From the NCBI RefSeq assembly GCF_902150065.1, contig NC_043994.1, positions 22,944,413 through 23,008,412 on the forward strand: DNA of 64,000 nucleotides. Reading direction: 5' to 3'. The position numbers and the translations under genes are program-made. The notes under the pieces are model-generated. The model ran no database searches. It was not told the origin of the DNA and worked only from the letters and a program-made list of their open reading frames with translations. Source of the stretch: Myripristis murdjan. Taxonomy: Eukaryota; Chordata; Actinopteri; Holocentriformes; Holocentridae. Position 1 is the stretch's first letter. Each line of letters begins with the position of its first letter. Shown piece after piece: positions 20,000 to 32,200 of this stretch.

Positions 20000-22181
20000 T
20001 CAAAAGTTGAACTCAAACCAGGCTGCCCTGTATGAGGGATCATCAGTAAAGCCCATCTTTTTGAAGAGCCTGTACGACACCTCATTGTCTTCCTCTATGA
20101 AGCAGTACACTGGGTAGCCCTCAGCATGCAGCTTCCTGGCCAGGGTGCTGATCACGATTTTGGCATAACCCTTCCCTCTGTGCTCAGGCAGAGTGTATAA
20201 GATGCCCATGGCACAGTAATTATACACCAGAATCCAGGACACTGGCTGACCCTGGTCGTCAGTGATGCAGCAGGATGGGAAGTTGCTGATGAGGTTTTTA
20301 ATGTTCCAATACTCTGCCTCGTCCCCTCCAAACTTCCATGAGTTGTTCACTAACTCAACATGGGAATCGTTAAGAGATGAAATCCTTGATTGGAGTTCAC
20401 TGAAGATTTGAAAAGAGGGTAAAATTACAATCACCCCTCATGCAATCGATCTGTAATCTGACTAGACTTTGTCTAACTTGGATTTAACTGAAACATTTAG
20501 ACATTAACCTACATGGTTTTAGAGATACAATAAGAAAGCGTACCTTTCAATTTCTATTGGGGGCAAAGTGCTGCAGTCTGGCAGGTACATAGTACGCAGC
20601 ACGCAGAGGAGCTGGGCATTGACGCCTCGGGCAGAGGACACGTCTTTTAACAAGGTGGCATGGGTGAGATCAAATCCTGTGGGTCATAAGATTTGCATGT
20701 ATTGACAAATCAGTCTCTTATTTCTCTTTGCAAAAAGTTCTCAACCAAAACTGATTTGTGCTGCTGTTGTGTTTGCATGTGTCTATGAGGACAGTTCTTC
20801 CAGATGCACCTACAGCTGCACAGCTCTGTCCTGAACTCACCTCCCACCATAAAATAAGTGCTCCAGTCAAGTGAGTTCTCCTCTGTCAACATTCTTCTCA
20901 GTATCTGTTCATCTGTGCTGTAGTATGACACTTTTTTCTTGAGTTGTTGTGCAAGAGGGTTCTGACATGATCAGGAATGAGGAAATAAAGTAAAGTATAC
21001 TTTCTTAGGTTTTGTTGGTGTCTTAAGTTATTTGCATATTCCAGAGATATTTGGGCTGCAGTTAGAATAAGGTGTTAAAGGCAAAAAATACATCAGCTCA
21101 TGATACATAATGCACAGTTAAGAGTTTAAACTATCCAACAATATATGGAGATATATGGAATAAAAGACCTTACAGCACCTGGACAATTTAAATGACAGAA
21201 TTTAAGGAAAGATTTCTAAGTAAAGTCTGGGAATGGGCCCATATTCTCTCTTTTAGGACACGTGACTTGTTTCATGAAGACCCTGTGGCCTCTTATAATT
21301 TTTTTTGTAAACCATATTCTTCAGTTGCTGTTATAAATTACTTCCTACCACTAATGACAGCATTCTAAATGATTAGAATTACACAAGATCAGAGGAAGAT
21401 TATGGAATGTAAATTATATAAAGACCTCACACTAGCAGACAAAGCAAAGACAACTAGACAAGCAGCAGGAGGGATGGACAGATTTATGCGGAAGCGCGTA
21501 TGCGTTTTCTAGGATAGCGACGGAATTTGAATTTGACGTACATTCGTTTTCTCAAGGCTTTCGTTAATGCTATCCGTCATCACATGCTGCTTAACCCAAA
21601 CTTAACTTTTACTGTAACTCTAACCCAACATTACTCTAAACTAATAAGCCAAAATTACCACCCAAAATGTAAAAAAGTAAAAAGATCCGTCGCAATCCTA
21701 GGAAACGCAGTCAGGAAGCACAGGGACGAGTGTGCTGCTGCTTTCTCTTGGGGTACTTGACTGGATTAAGTTGCTGTGCAGCAGAAGAAACGCCAGTCAA
21801 GTGGCAGACAAAAAATCAAATCAAATAAATAAAAGACAGAGGAAGGCATATCCAATCGAAGCCAAACAAAGCCTAAACGACACCGTGTAACTCACTTTGA
21901 GATCTGGTCGGCAAATGATGACCTTAAAATCAGGCCACTTATCAACAACAACATCCACTGTATTTACTTTATTCCTGTTCATGCCGGTTAAGAATCCATA
22001 CACCTACAAACACACACATATAGAGTTAAACGGAGAAGACAAACGGACTCTGCTGTGATTTTGCATCTCACATAATGGGGAATGCGGAATTGCGCGTTTA
22101 AGTTACCTTTAAACTTTTCGGTAAATGCTTGAACAAAAGTCCCTCAGCAACCCGCAGCTCTTCTGCATCCAGGACCTTCAT
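20000..22181 (-). CDS. Glycine N-acyltransferase-like protein, copy B
   Basis: Five exons on the minus strand: 22107-22181, 21896-22003, 20841-20961, 20544-20676 and 20000-20399. They join in phase to 278 codons plus TGA. The domain layout is as in copy A: N-terminal GLYAT domain in exons 1-4 and GNAT-like acyl-CoA-binding domain in exon 5 (LYTLPEHRGKGYAK). Exon 3 keeps the LKKK stretch that copy A lacks. The exon 2 donor is AAA|GTGAGT, a little weaker than AAG|GTGAGT in the others. Exon 5 has NNSWKFGGDEAEYW where A and C have NSTWKFGGDEVGYW, so it is the most changed just before the GNAT core. It is the most compact copy, with introns under 1 kb. No disabling change seen. Confidence 0.88.
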
Positions 22182-22331
22182 GTTTGGTTTGTTAAATTTG
22201 CTGATGCAAAGCGTCTCCTGTGTTACGATATTCCTCCTTAGGTCCCGCTAAACGCTAACAAGGTTGGTAAATGGGTGAATTAGCTTGTCGTTCACTGCAG
22301 TCGGACACGACTGTCAATCTTTTTTTTCCTT

Positions 22332-22368
<37 letters not shown>

Positions 22369-22722
22369 ATATCATTGGTTACAAAGTAATAAGGCAGTGG
22401 ACCCAGCCTCACTGCCAGGCGGATCTACGATTTTCAAAATTAAAGCCTGGTTCGTGAACATATATGGAAAGTGTCAAGACGTCACTAATCAGTCCAAGAT
22501 CTCATAATTTAAAAAAAGCAGCCCACATCTGGAGGAGAGCCCTGTCTACTCGCATAGACCCACTGTATGTCCCAGGTGTTTTACCATCTGTCAGCTGACA
22601 GAGCAATACACCATCAATCTGGCTTTCAAAATACTGGACAATCCGTGTGCCCACATTCATCCCACTTCTGTCTGGCAGCAGATTTCTCTCGAATGCCTAT
22701 AATAAAGGGGAAAAAAGAGCAA

Positions 22723-22929
22723 GATAGATAGATAGATTTTATTGTCCTTTTTCAGGATAATTGTTTTCACTTTCTGTACAGCAACGAGGATTACACAAAC
22801 AACATTACAAAGGGAACACCAACCAATACCATTAACGCATACCCGCCACCATACATATACATTTCACCACAGTTACAATCTTTTCATTTTCTTGTTTAGT
22901 TCACTTACGGTTCAGTTATTGTTTAATTC
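22723..22929 (-). mobile_element. LINE 3'-end fragment with GATA tail
   Basis: 207 bp, present only in this spacer, flanked by a 5-bp duplication AGCAA (22718-22722, 22930-22934). Read on the minus strand it ends GGACAATAAAATCTATCTATC, the microsatellite-like 3' tail of fish RTE/Rex-type LINEs or the SINEs that borrow it. Units A and C show the uninterrupted GAGCAAGCA site. Confidence 0.65.
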
Positions 22930-23334
22930 AGCAAGCACCTCTTTCATCCTGAGGAGCATTAAGTCATTATCACTGCCTAATACTTTTTAATGCCTTAATA
23001 TTTCTGTGTCCTTTATATGCTCCTGTGCACAATAAATGAACCTTGGGCAATAAAGGTTTCATTCATTTACTGACTGATACAAAGTGCCAAAATCAGGAAC
23101 ATACCCAAGAAGGAATTTGTCATAATATACTGATGATGCATTTGCAGCCCTCCATCCATCCACACTCCCGCAAGATGGCAAATGAGGCTGTCAAAAATAT
23201 ACAAAGAACCACAGCTTTTCTGAACTGCCAAAAAATTATTTAATACACAAGTGATGGAGATACAGACAGCTTAAGATGTGCAATGCCTGTGTAACTATAA
23301 CACATGATGGGAAGGTGAGGGACAGGGTTATATA

Positions 23335-23801
23335 CACTCAGTGGCCACTTTATTAGGTCCACCTGTGCAGTCTAATGCAGTTCAATGCAACAGATCTGCC
23401 ATTAATTCTGCCTTTTAAGAAAGTTTATGTTGTCCAGTGTTTGTTGATGTTGTGGAGAATGTGTACATTTAATTCTATGTTTACTGAGGTTGTAGTTTTC
23501 AGAGGTCTTGTACTGGGCTACATTATATTCAGAGGTGTTTCTGATTTTTGGTCCTCCCTATTTATATACATGAGGGAGGACAGAATATTGGAAACACCTC
23601 TCAATAAAATGCAGTCCAGTGCAACAGCACCAGTAACTATCAGCTCAATGCCAAACACAGAATTGAATGAGCACCTCTATTACTGTGACAAAAAGAAAAT
23701 CTGAGCATTATAGGCAGCAGAAAAGGAAACTTTATGGCAGAACAGTTGGATTGGATTGTAATGGACTGTACAGGTGGACCTAATAATGTGGCCACTGAGT
23801 G
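23335..23801. mobile_element. CACTCAGTGGCC miniature element, copy 2
   Basis: 467 bp, paralogous to 18161-18634 through the segmental duplication. It has the same ends and the same flanks (GGTTATA ... TACCCAAATG). One end carries a small change (TAATAATGTGG). Confidence 0.85.
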
Positions 23802-24256
23802 TATACCCAAATGAAAAATGCACATATAGTCAATATAACTCACCAGAAAATGATCCATTTCGGTTTACAAAGCCAACATTTGTAAATTCGGTCCAAAACT
23901 GCAGCCTGATTCATGCAATTATGCCATGTATGTGCAATGCTTGTGTAACTATAACACATGATAGGAGGGTGAGGGATATACGCTTAGTCTTTGTGTAAAA
24001 GAAAAAAAAATCATAGTAGATAAAACTCAACAGGAAATTCTCTGTTTTAATTTACAAATAACCAATATTAAGATTAATTAAAGCACTGGTTAATTTATCA
24101 GTTTGTGGACTTTGGAAACCTTTGCACCAAACTACATATTCACAAGCTGCACATCCTCTGCAAGGATAGCATCCCTGTATGAAGGATTTGTGGTTTGTTC
24201 TTTTTGCATCTGTATGTACCATTAAGTCTGATATATTCTGTGACTGAAATTCAAAT

Positions 24257-24260
24257 ACAC

Positions 24261-24315
<55 letters not shown>
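24257..24315. repeat. CA microsatellite
   Basis: About 29 CA units in the 3' flank of copy C. The homologous place in unit B (19092-19108) has only a few imperfect units, so it expanded after the duplication. Confidence 0.95.
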
Positions 24316-24316
<1 letters not shown>

Positions 24317-24577
24317 CCAAAACACCTAATTCCAGCACTTTTTTGCCATGGTTCAACATTGTAACCATAGTTTTGTTCAAAAGAAAATCTTTCCAGCATT
24401 AAGCATTTTTCCCAATACTTCCACTGCTTATGTATGATTGAAAGAACATGAATAATGCCCAGTAAAACATTTTACAAACTACAGACACAGCAACAGCGTT
24501 AACATTTACATTAGATCAGCAGGTTTGAAGTTAGTGGTCAGCGTCCACAAGTTTTGACACACTAACTTGGATGAAGA

Positions 24578-25208
24578 CAGAGATGGTCAGTATTTCAATT
24601 AAATGTATTTACAATACATATTTAATTAATTTTGAGTGTTTTGTCATTTATATTTTGCTTAACAGAAAAAAATTAGAACTAGAAAAAAACGTTCAACAAT
24701 TAGTCTAATCATAGTCTTTGTCTAAATGCAAGTGAATCACATGACATGTCCTGTCAGCTCCAGTGACTTCCTCATTGTGAACCACCGTAATTCATTGGTG
24801 TTTTTTGTGACCAGCAGCTTGAGGAATCAAGCTGCTTTTGTGTTTAGTGCAAAACTCCCTCGAAGACAGGGGTAGGAAACCATGTGCCATAGTGAGCCGA
24901 AAGTCTGCAGGTTTTCACCGCAACCAAAAGTGCAGTGTTCACAAAGATTATATTAAAACAAAATCTGCAACTGATAGGCCTAATCAATTTAATGATATCT
25001 CTATCCATGTATCTGGAATGTATTTTTGTATTTTGAAATTAGAAATTACTTGTATTTTAGTTAAATAAATTATCTCATAGTATTTTTTTATTTTGATACA
25101 TTTGACAAGCAGGTATTTGTAATTTGAGACAAGATACTTTTGTAGTTGTTTTTTTTTTTTTTTTTTTTTTTTGAAAGTTATGTTTTCGTGAATTTATGCC
25201 CATCTCTG
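24578..25208. mobile_element. hAT-type non-autonomous element, 631 bp
   Basis: Begins CAGAGATGG and ends CCATCTCTG, with an exact 8-bp duplication GATGAAGA (24570-24577, 25209-25216). It lies directly behind the stop codon of copy C, so it forms part of the 3' UTR or downstream flank. Units B and D have shortened copies; unit A has an empty site (CTTGGATGGAAAGG near 6197). No transposase. Confidence 0.85.
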
Positions 25209-25221
25209 GATGAAGAGCACC

Positions 25222-27378
25222 TCAAAAGTTGAACTCAAACCAGGCTGCCCTGTATGAGGGATCATCAGTAAAGCCCATCTTTTTGAAGAGCCTGTATGAC
25301 ACCTCATTGTCTTCCTCTATGAAGCAGTACACTGGGTAGCCCTCAGCATGCAGCTTCCTGGCCAGGGTGCTGATCACGATTTTAGCATAACCCTTCCGTC
25401 TGTGCTCAGGCAGAGTGTATAAGATGCCCATGGCACAGTAGTTATACACAAGAATCCAGGACACTGGCTGACCCTGGTCGTCAGTGATGCAGCAGGATGG
25501 GAAGTTGCTGATGAGATTCTTTATGGTCCAATAGCCCACCTCGTCCCCTCCAAACTTCCATGTGCTGTTCACTAACTCAACATGGGAATCATTAAGAGAT
25601 GAAATCCTTGATTGGAGTTCACTGAAGATTTGAAAAGAGGGTAAAATTACAGTCACCACCATGCAATCGATCCACACAGATTACGAAACTTTAATCTGAC
25701 TAGACTTTGTCTAACTTGGATTTAACTGAAACATTTAGACATTAACCTACATGGTTTTAGAGACACAATAAGAAAGCGTACCTTTCAATTTCTACTGGGG
25801 GCAAAGTCCTGCAGTCTGGCAGGTACATAGCATGCACCACGCAGCAGAGCTGGGCATTGACACCCCGGGCAGAGGACACGTCTTTTAACAAGGTGGCATG
25901 GGTGAGATCAAATCCTGTGGGTCATAAGATTTGCATGTATTGACAAATCAGTCTCATATTTCTCTTTGCAAACAGTTCTCAGCCAAAACTGATCTGTGCT
26001 GCTGCTGTGTTTGCATGTGTCTGTGAGGACAGTTCTTCCAGATGCACCTACAGCTGCACAGCTCTGTCCTGAACTCACCTCCCACCATAAAATAAGTGCT
26101 CCAGTCAAGTGAGTTCTCCTCTGTCAACATTCTTCTCAGTATCTGTTCATCTGTGCTGTAGTATGACACTTTTTTCCTGAGCCGTCGTGCATGAGGGTTC
26201 TGACATGATCAGGGATGAGGAAAAAAAAGCAAAGTATACTTTCTTAGGTTTTGTTGGCGTCTTTAGGTATTTGCGCATTCCAGAGTGGGTCCATATTCTC
26301 TCTGTTAGGACATGTGACTTGTTTCATGAAGACCCTGTGGCCTCTATAATTTTTTTTTTGTAAACTATATTCTTCAGTTGCTGTTATAAATTACTTCCTA
26401 CCACTAATGAGAACATTCAAAATAATGTATAGTTACATTTGATACTCAGGCACATTTCACTGTTTTATACTTTTGTTTAAATAGATGTTGAATGCAGTCC
26501 TTTTGCTTTTACCAGACTTTTCTCCTGGTTCTAGTTTGAGGTTATTTAGTGCCCAAATCATTGTTTACAGCCTCAAAGGGCTTTACAGGCCCACAAATTA
26601 ACAGCAAAGAAAACGCGACGACACTCCCACCACAGGTGAGGAAAAAAAAAAATCCCCCACACCCACAGGTAATAAGGAAAAAGGAACAAATCCTCAGAAG
26701 GACCACATAGAGAGGGAGCCAGTCCTGGCCAGTCAGGTGTGCAACTGGTGCCAACAAGCAGGGCAAATTATTAAAATCACATTGCCAACATTATAAAATG
26801 TCAGGTTGAATTAATTAAATAAAGTAGAATCACACAAGATGACAGGAAGATTATCAAATGCAAATTATATAAAGAGCTCACACTAGCAGACAAAGCAAAG
26901 ACAACTAGACAAGCAGCAGGAGGGATGGACAGATTTAGGCGCAAGCGAGTGTGGGCACTTGACTGGGTTAAGTTGCTTTGTGCAGCACAAGAAATGCCAG
27001 CCAAGTGACAGACAAAAAAAAACAAAAAAAAAACAGAGGAAGGCATATCCAATCGAAGCCCAATAAAGCCTATACAACACAGAATGACTCACCTTGAGAT
27101 CTGGTCGACAAATGATGACCTTAAAATCAGGCCACGTATCAACAACAACATCCACTGTATTTACTTTATTCTTGTTTATGCCGTGTAAGAATCCATACAC
27201 CTACAAACACACACATATGGAGTGAAACGGAGAAGACAAACGGGCTCTGCTGTGATTTTGCTGCTGACATAACGGGGAATATGGAATTGCGCGTTTAAGT
27301 TACCTTTAAACTTTTCGGTAAATGCTTGAACAAAAGTCCCTCAGCAACCCGCAGCTCTTCTGCATTCAGGACCTTCAT
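25222..27378 (-). CDS. Glycine N-acyltransferase-like protein, copy C
   Basis: Five exons on the minus strand: 27304-27378, 27093-27200, 26079-26199, 25782-25914 and 25222-25621. They join in phase to 278 codons plus TGA. Exon 1 gives MKVLNAEELRVAEG, exon 2 VYGFLHGINKNKVNTVD and VDTWPDFKVIICRP, exon 5 TLPEHRRKGYAK with the consensus R/QxxGxA acyl-CoA loop. Exon 3 begins with NPHARRLRKK where B has NPLAQQLKKK. All splice sites are GT/AG. It looks intact and is the closest to a consensus of the four. The substrate is unknown. Confidence 0.9.
26500..26920. repeat. Interspersed repeat in GLYAT-C intron 2
   Basis: Homologous to 15871-16265 in copy A. The stretch TCCTTTTGCTTTTACC (26490-26506) shows the undisturbed target of the Gypsy insertion in copy A. 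Confidence 0.55.
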
Positions 27379-28296
27379 GTTTGGTTTGTTAAATTTGCTG
27401 ATGCAAAGCGTCTCCTGTGTTACGATATTCCTCCTTAGGTCCCGCTAAACGCTAACAAGGTTGGTTAATGGGTGAAATATCAGCTTGTCGTTCACTGCAG
27501 TCGGACATGACTGTTAGTCTTTTTTTTTTATATGTAATCGGTTACAAAGTAATAAGACGGTGGACTTTGTTATGACCCGGCCTCACTGACAAGCGGATCT
27601 GCGATTTTCAAAATAAAAGCCTCGTCAGTGAACATATATGCGAAATGAGGATCTAATTTTAAATATATTCAAAAAAAAAAAAAGCAGCCCACATCTGGAG
27701 GAGAGCCCTGTCTACTCGCATAGACCCACTGTATGTCCCAGGTGTTTTACCATCTGTCAGCTGACAGAGCAACACGCCATCAATCTGGCTTTCAAAATAC
27801 TGGACAACCCCTGCGCCCAACTTCTCCAGAGTTCATCCCACCTCTGTCTGGCAGCAGATTTCTCTTGAATGCCTATAACAAAGAAAAACAAAAGAGCAAG
27901 CACCTCTTTCATCCTGAGGAACATTAAGTCATTATCACTGCCTAATACTTTTTAATGCCTCAATATTAGTGTCCTTAATGTGCTTCTGTGCACAATAGAT
28001 GAACCTGGGGCAATAAAGGTTTCATTCATTTACTGACTGATACAAAGTAGCAAAATCAGGAACATACTCAAGAAGGAATTTGTCATAATATACTGATGAT
28101 GCAGTTGCAGCCCCTTACCCACCCACAACCCCCAAGATGGTAAATGAGCCTGTCAAAAATACACAAAGAGCCACAGCTTTTCTGAACCGCCAAAAAATTA
28201 TTTAATACACAAGTGATAGAGATACAGACAGCTTAAGATGTGCAACGCCTGTGTAACTATAACACATGATGGGAAGGTGAGGGACAGGGTTATATA

Positions 28297-28583
28297 CACT
28301 CAGTGGCCACTTTATTAGGTACACCTGTGCAGTCTAATGCAGCTCAATGCAACAGATCTGCCATTAATTCTGCCTTTTAAGAAAGTTTATATTGTCCAGT
28401 GTTTGTTGACATTTTGGAGAATGTGTACATTTAATCCTATGTTTACTGAGGTTGTAGTTTTCAGAGGTCTTGTGCTGGGCTACATTATATTCAGAGGTGT
28501 TTCTGATTTTTGGTCGTCCCTATTTATATACATAAGGGAGGACAGAATATTGGAAACACCTCTCAATAAAATGCAGTCCAGTG
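28297..28583. mobile_element. CACTCAGTGGCC miniature element, copy 3 (right part deleted)
   Basis: The left terminus and about 285 bp are kept; the right terminus is lost in the spacer deletion. Confidence 0.8.
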
Positions 28584-28933
28584 TACACGCACACACACAC
28601 ACGCAACCAAAACACCTAATTCCAGCACTTTTTTCTTATGGTTCAACATTGTAACCATAGTTTTGTTCAAAAGAAAAGCTTTCCAACATTAAGCATTTTT
28701 CCCAATACTTCCACTGCTTATGTATGATTGAAAGAACATGATTAATGCCCAATAAACAAAACATTTTACAAACTACAGACACAGCAACAGCGTTAACATT
28801 TACATTAGATCAGCAGGTTTGAAGTTAGAGGCCAGTGTCCACAATTCAAAGTCAATTGACCCCACTCCAGCATAATTATTTAGTAACACATACATGCCTC
28901 TGTTATAGTGTCTATTATGAGTTGTTAGTGTTT

Positions 28934-28964
<31 letters not shown>

Positions 28965-28984
28965 AATTCTGTTGGTTTTAAGTT

Positions 28985-29216
28985 GCAACTGATAGGTCTA
29001 ATCAATTTAATGATTATCTATGCTTCCTACTTATAATGTATCTAGAATGTATTTTTGTATTTTGAAATTAGAAATTACTTGTGTTTTAGTTAAATACGTT
29101 TTCTCACATTTTTTTATTTTGATACATTTGACAAGTACGTATTTGTAATTTGTAACAAGATTTTTTTTTTTTTTCATTATTTGAAAGATACTTTTGGGTG
29201 AATTTGTGCCCATCTG
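28985..29216. mobile_element. hAT-type element, remnant in unit D
   Basis: Right third of the element described at 24578-25208. It starts at TTGCAACTGATAGG and ends GTGCCCATCT before GGATGAAGA, so the terminal inverted repeat is also shortened. Confidence 0.65.
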
Positions 29217-29229
29217 GATGAAGAGGACT

Positions 29230-32200
29230 TCAAAAGTTGAACTCAAGCCAGGCTGCCCTGTATGAGGGATCCTGAGTAAAGCCCATCTTTTTGAAGAGCC
29301 TGTATGACACCTCATTGTCTTCATCTATGAAACAGTACACTGGGTAGCCCTCAGCATGCAGCTTCCTGGCCAGGGTGCTGACCACGATTTTGGCATAACC
29401 CTTCCGTCTGTGCTCAGGCAGAGTGTATAAGATGCCCATGGCACAGTCGTTATACACCAGAATCCAGGACACTGGCTGACCCTGGTCGTCAGTGATGCAG
29501 CAGGATGGGAAGTTGCTGATGTAGTTTTTTATGTTCCAATGGCCCACCTCGTCCCCTCCATACTTCCATGTGCTGTTCACTAACTCAACATGGGAATCGT
29601 TAAGAGATGAAATCCTTGATCGGAGTTCACTGAAGATTTGAAAAGAGGGTAAAATTACAATCACCCCTAACGCAATCGATCCACACAGATTACGATACTT
29701 TAATCTGACTAGACGTTTTTAGACATTAACCTACACAGCTTTAGAGATACAGTAAGAGAGCGTACCTTTCAATTTCTACTGGGGGCAAAGTGCAGTCTGG
29801 CAGGTACATAACACGTGCCACGCAGATGAGCCGGGCATTGACACCTCGGGCAGAGGACATGTCTTTTAACAAGGTGGCATGGGTGAGATCAAATCCTGTG
29901 GGTCAAAAGATTTGCATGTATTGACAGTCTCATATTTCTCTTTGCAAACAGTTCTCAGCCAAAACTGACTTGTGCTGCTGTTGTGTTTGCATGTCTCTGT
30001 GAAGACAGTTCTTCCAGATGTACTTACAGCTGCACAGCTCTGTCCTGAACTCACCTTCCACCATAAAATAAGTGCTCCAGTCAAGTGAGTTCTCCTCTGT
30101 CAACATTCTTCTCAGTATCTGTTCATCTGTGCTGTAGTATGACACTGTTTTGTTGGCATCTTTAGGTATTTGCACATTCCAGGTATATTTGGACTGGAGT
30201 TAGAATAAGACGTTAAATGCAAAACATATATCAGCTCATGAAATACAATGCACTGTTTAGAGTTTAAACTAGGGCCCGACCGATTTATCGCCCGGCTGAT
30301 TTAATCGACCGATTATAGCCATTAGAGAATAATCGCTAATCGGCCAAAAGTTGGCCGATTGACGCCGATGCTAACACTTATTTTTCACTAATAAAATGCA
30401 GGGAATATGGTGTTTTTCATAGAGATAATGTCCTTGTGTTACGTCTCCAGTAGAGGACGCTCCAACTCCTTTCATGTCACGTTCCACAGTCACCCCACAT
30501 TTGCCTAAATAAGTTTATAACTAGTTTGTGAAATAAACATTAACTCAGTAAGTTTCCCATGACGTGCCTCGTTGTGTCTGTCACGCTTGACTGATATGTT
30601 TGCAAGCTGAAGTTAGGATAACCTAGCCTAAATGTTACCTTGCCAAACACTTTAACCGAGTCAGTAACGGCACAATAAACGTACAGTAGCCTACCTCAAA
30701 GTAATCTTACGCTCACTCAGGCAGCTTCACGCTACCAGACTAGATAAGACCGGAACAAATTAGGATAACGCGTCGTCGCCGTGCAAAAACCGTGATGGGC
30801 TGCATTTATTTATGGCAGGGCACGGACTGTGTTTTTTAACTTAAGGTGTTGAGGAGGAAAAGCGTTATAACTTCATGGAGGAAAGAAAATGTGAACGCAC
30901 GTTTAGAGAACATCAGAGAGGCACATTTCAAATCATGTTTTACCAGAGACTTTTATGACGCTGTTTATCCACTTATCTATTACCTGCAGATAATAATTTA
31001 TTAAATACACTCACTGACTACTTCATTAGACACTGTGCAATGTAATGCACACCAATAACAGCCCTACCATGAATTCTACTTTAACAGATGTATTACTTTG
31101 TAAATGTTGACACTGTCAGAGAGACTTCTTTATGTTTACTGACGTGATAGTGGGTGTTGCTGTTGGTGTGGAGAGCAGTATATTGAGAGGTGTTCAGAGT
31201 ATTTTGACCCTCTGATGCATGTAAGTGGGGTTGACAAAATATCAGACATCTCAATATGATGCTCCTCACACCAACACCCTCAATAATAACCATAAAGAAG
31301 AATTACCAGCTTTCTTACAGTCAACAGCATTTTAAAAGGAATAGGTTTGGTTAGGAGTGTACACGCCATATTCATGTGAACACAAGTAAGACAAATGTTT
31401 AATGTCTGAGTTTCAAAATGGCCCACATAACTAGATGTAATGTTATTTTTTAACTAATGCATATTAGCCTATGTCTTACTGTTTTCTTTACAGATGGCAA
31501 AAGAAGGTGGATGTAGTATAGTGTGGGACTACTTCACCAAGGATGTCACTGGTGAAGCAGTCTGTAATATTTGTGGAGCTTCTGTAAGCCAGGGATCAAG
31601 CAAGCAAAAAGCAAGAAACACAACCAACCTATGGCAGCACCTTAAAGCTAAACATGATGACACGATGATACTGGCTTTTTGCACATCATATTTTTGATTT
31701 ATATTTTGTTAAAATTGTTCATATGCTGCTTGTTGAACACAATTTCTGATAATAAAGGTATTTCTTATCAGAAATTGATATTTGCAAAGTGTTTGGAACA
31801 ATATTTAAGCCATCGAAAGCAGGTATTTCGTCTTTTTTTAAATTGAAATATGTAAAAATTTATTCGGCCGATATATCGGTTATCCGAATTTTTATTCCTT
31901 AATATCGGAATCGGCATCAGCCCCCAAAAATCCATATTGGTCGGGCCCTAGTTTAAACTATCCAACAGTATATGGAGTTATATGGAGTAAAGGACGTTGC
32001 AGCACCTGAACCACATTAAAACATTTATAAAATGATACATTAGAGATTATGAAATGCCAGTTATATAAAGAGAACACAGTAGCAGACAAAGCAGTGACAA
32101 CCAAACAAGCAGCAGGAGGGATGGGTTGTTATAAAGCAACAAGCATAACAAGGCCCAGCTCAATAAAGCCAAAACGACACAGTCTAACTCACCTTGAGAT

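Larger units (their letters stand above)
22182..25221. other. Spacer between GLYAT copies B and C
   Basis: Homologous to 17037-19999. It holds a long poly-T tract (22318-22365), a LINE fragment, the CACTCAG element, a CA microsatellite and a complete hAT-type element, all listed separately. No additional exon seen. Confidence 0.55.
27379..29229. other. Spacer between GLYAT copies C and D
   Basis: Shorter than the other spacers. The CACTCAG element breaks off at about 28583 and joins directly to a CA-rich stretch that belongs to the 3' flank of the next unit, so about 0.7 kb is missing. No exon seen. Confidence 0.6.
30270..31950 (+). mobile_element. hAT-family transposon derivative in GLYAT-D intron 2
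   Basis: 1681 bp, beginning TAGGGCCCGACCGAT and ending ATTGGTCGGGCCCTA, with an exact 8-bp duplication GTTTAAAC on both sides (30262-30269, 31951-31958). It keeps one BED-finger exon but no transposase core, so it is non-autonomous. The ends are those of a family abundant in fish genomes. Confidence 0.9.

Noticed and set aside
24052-24399. 115-codon ORF with a Cys-Val repeat
   Set aside because: It reads through the CA microsatellite; flanks are spacer sequence shared with unit B.
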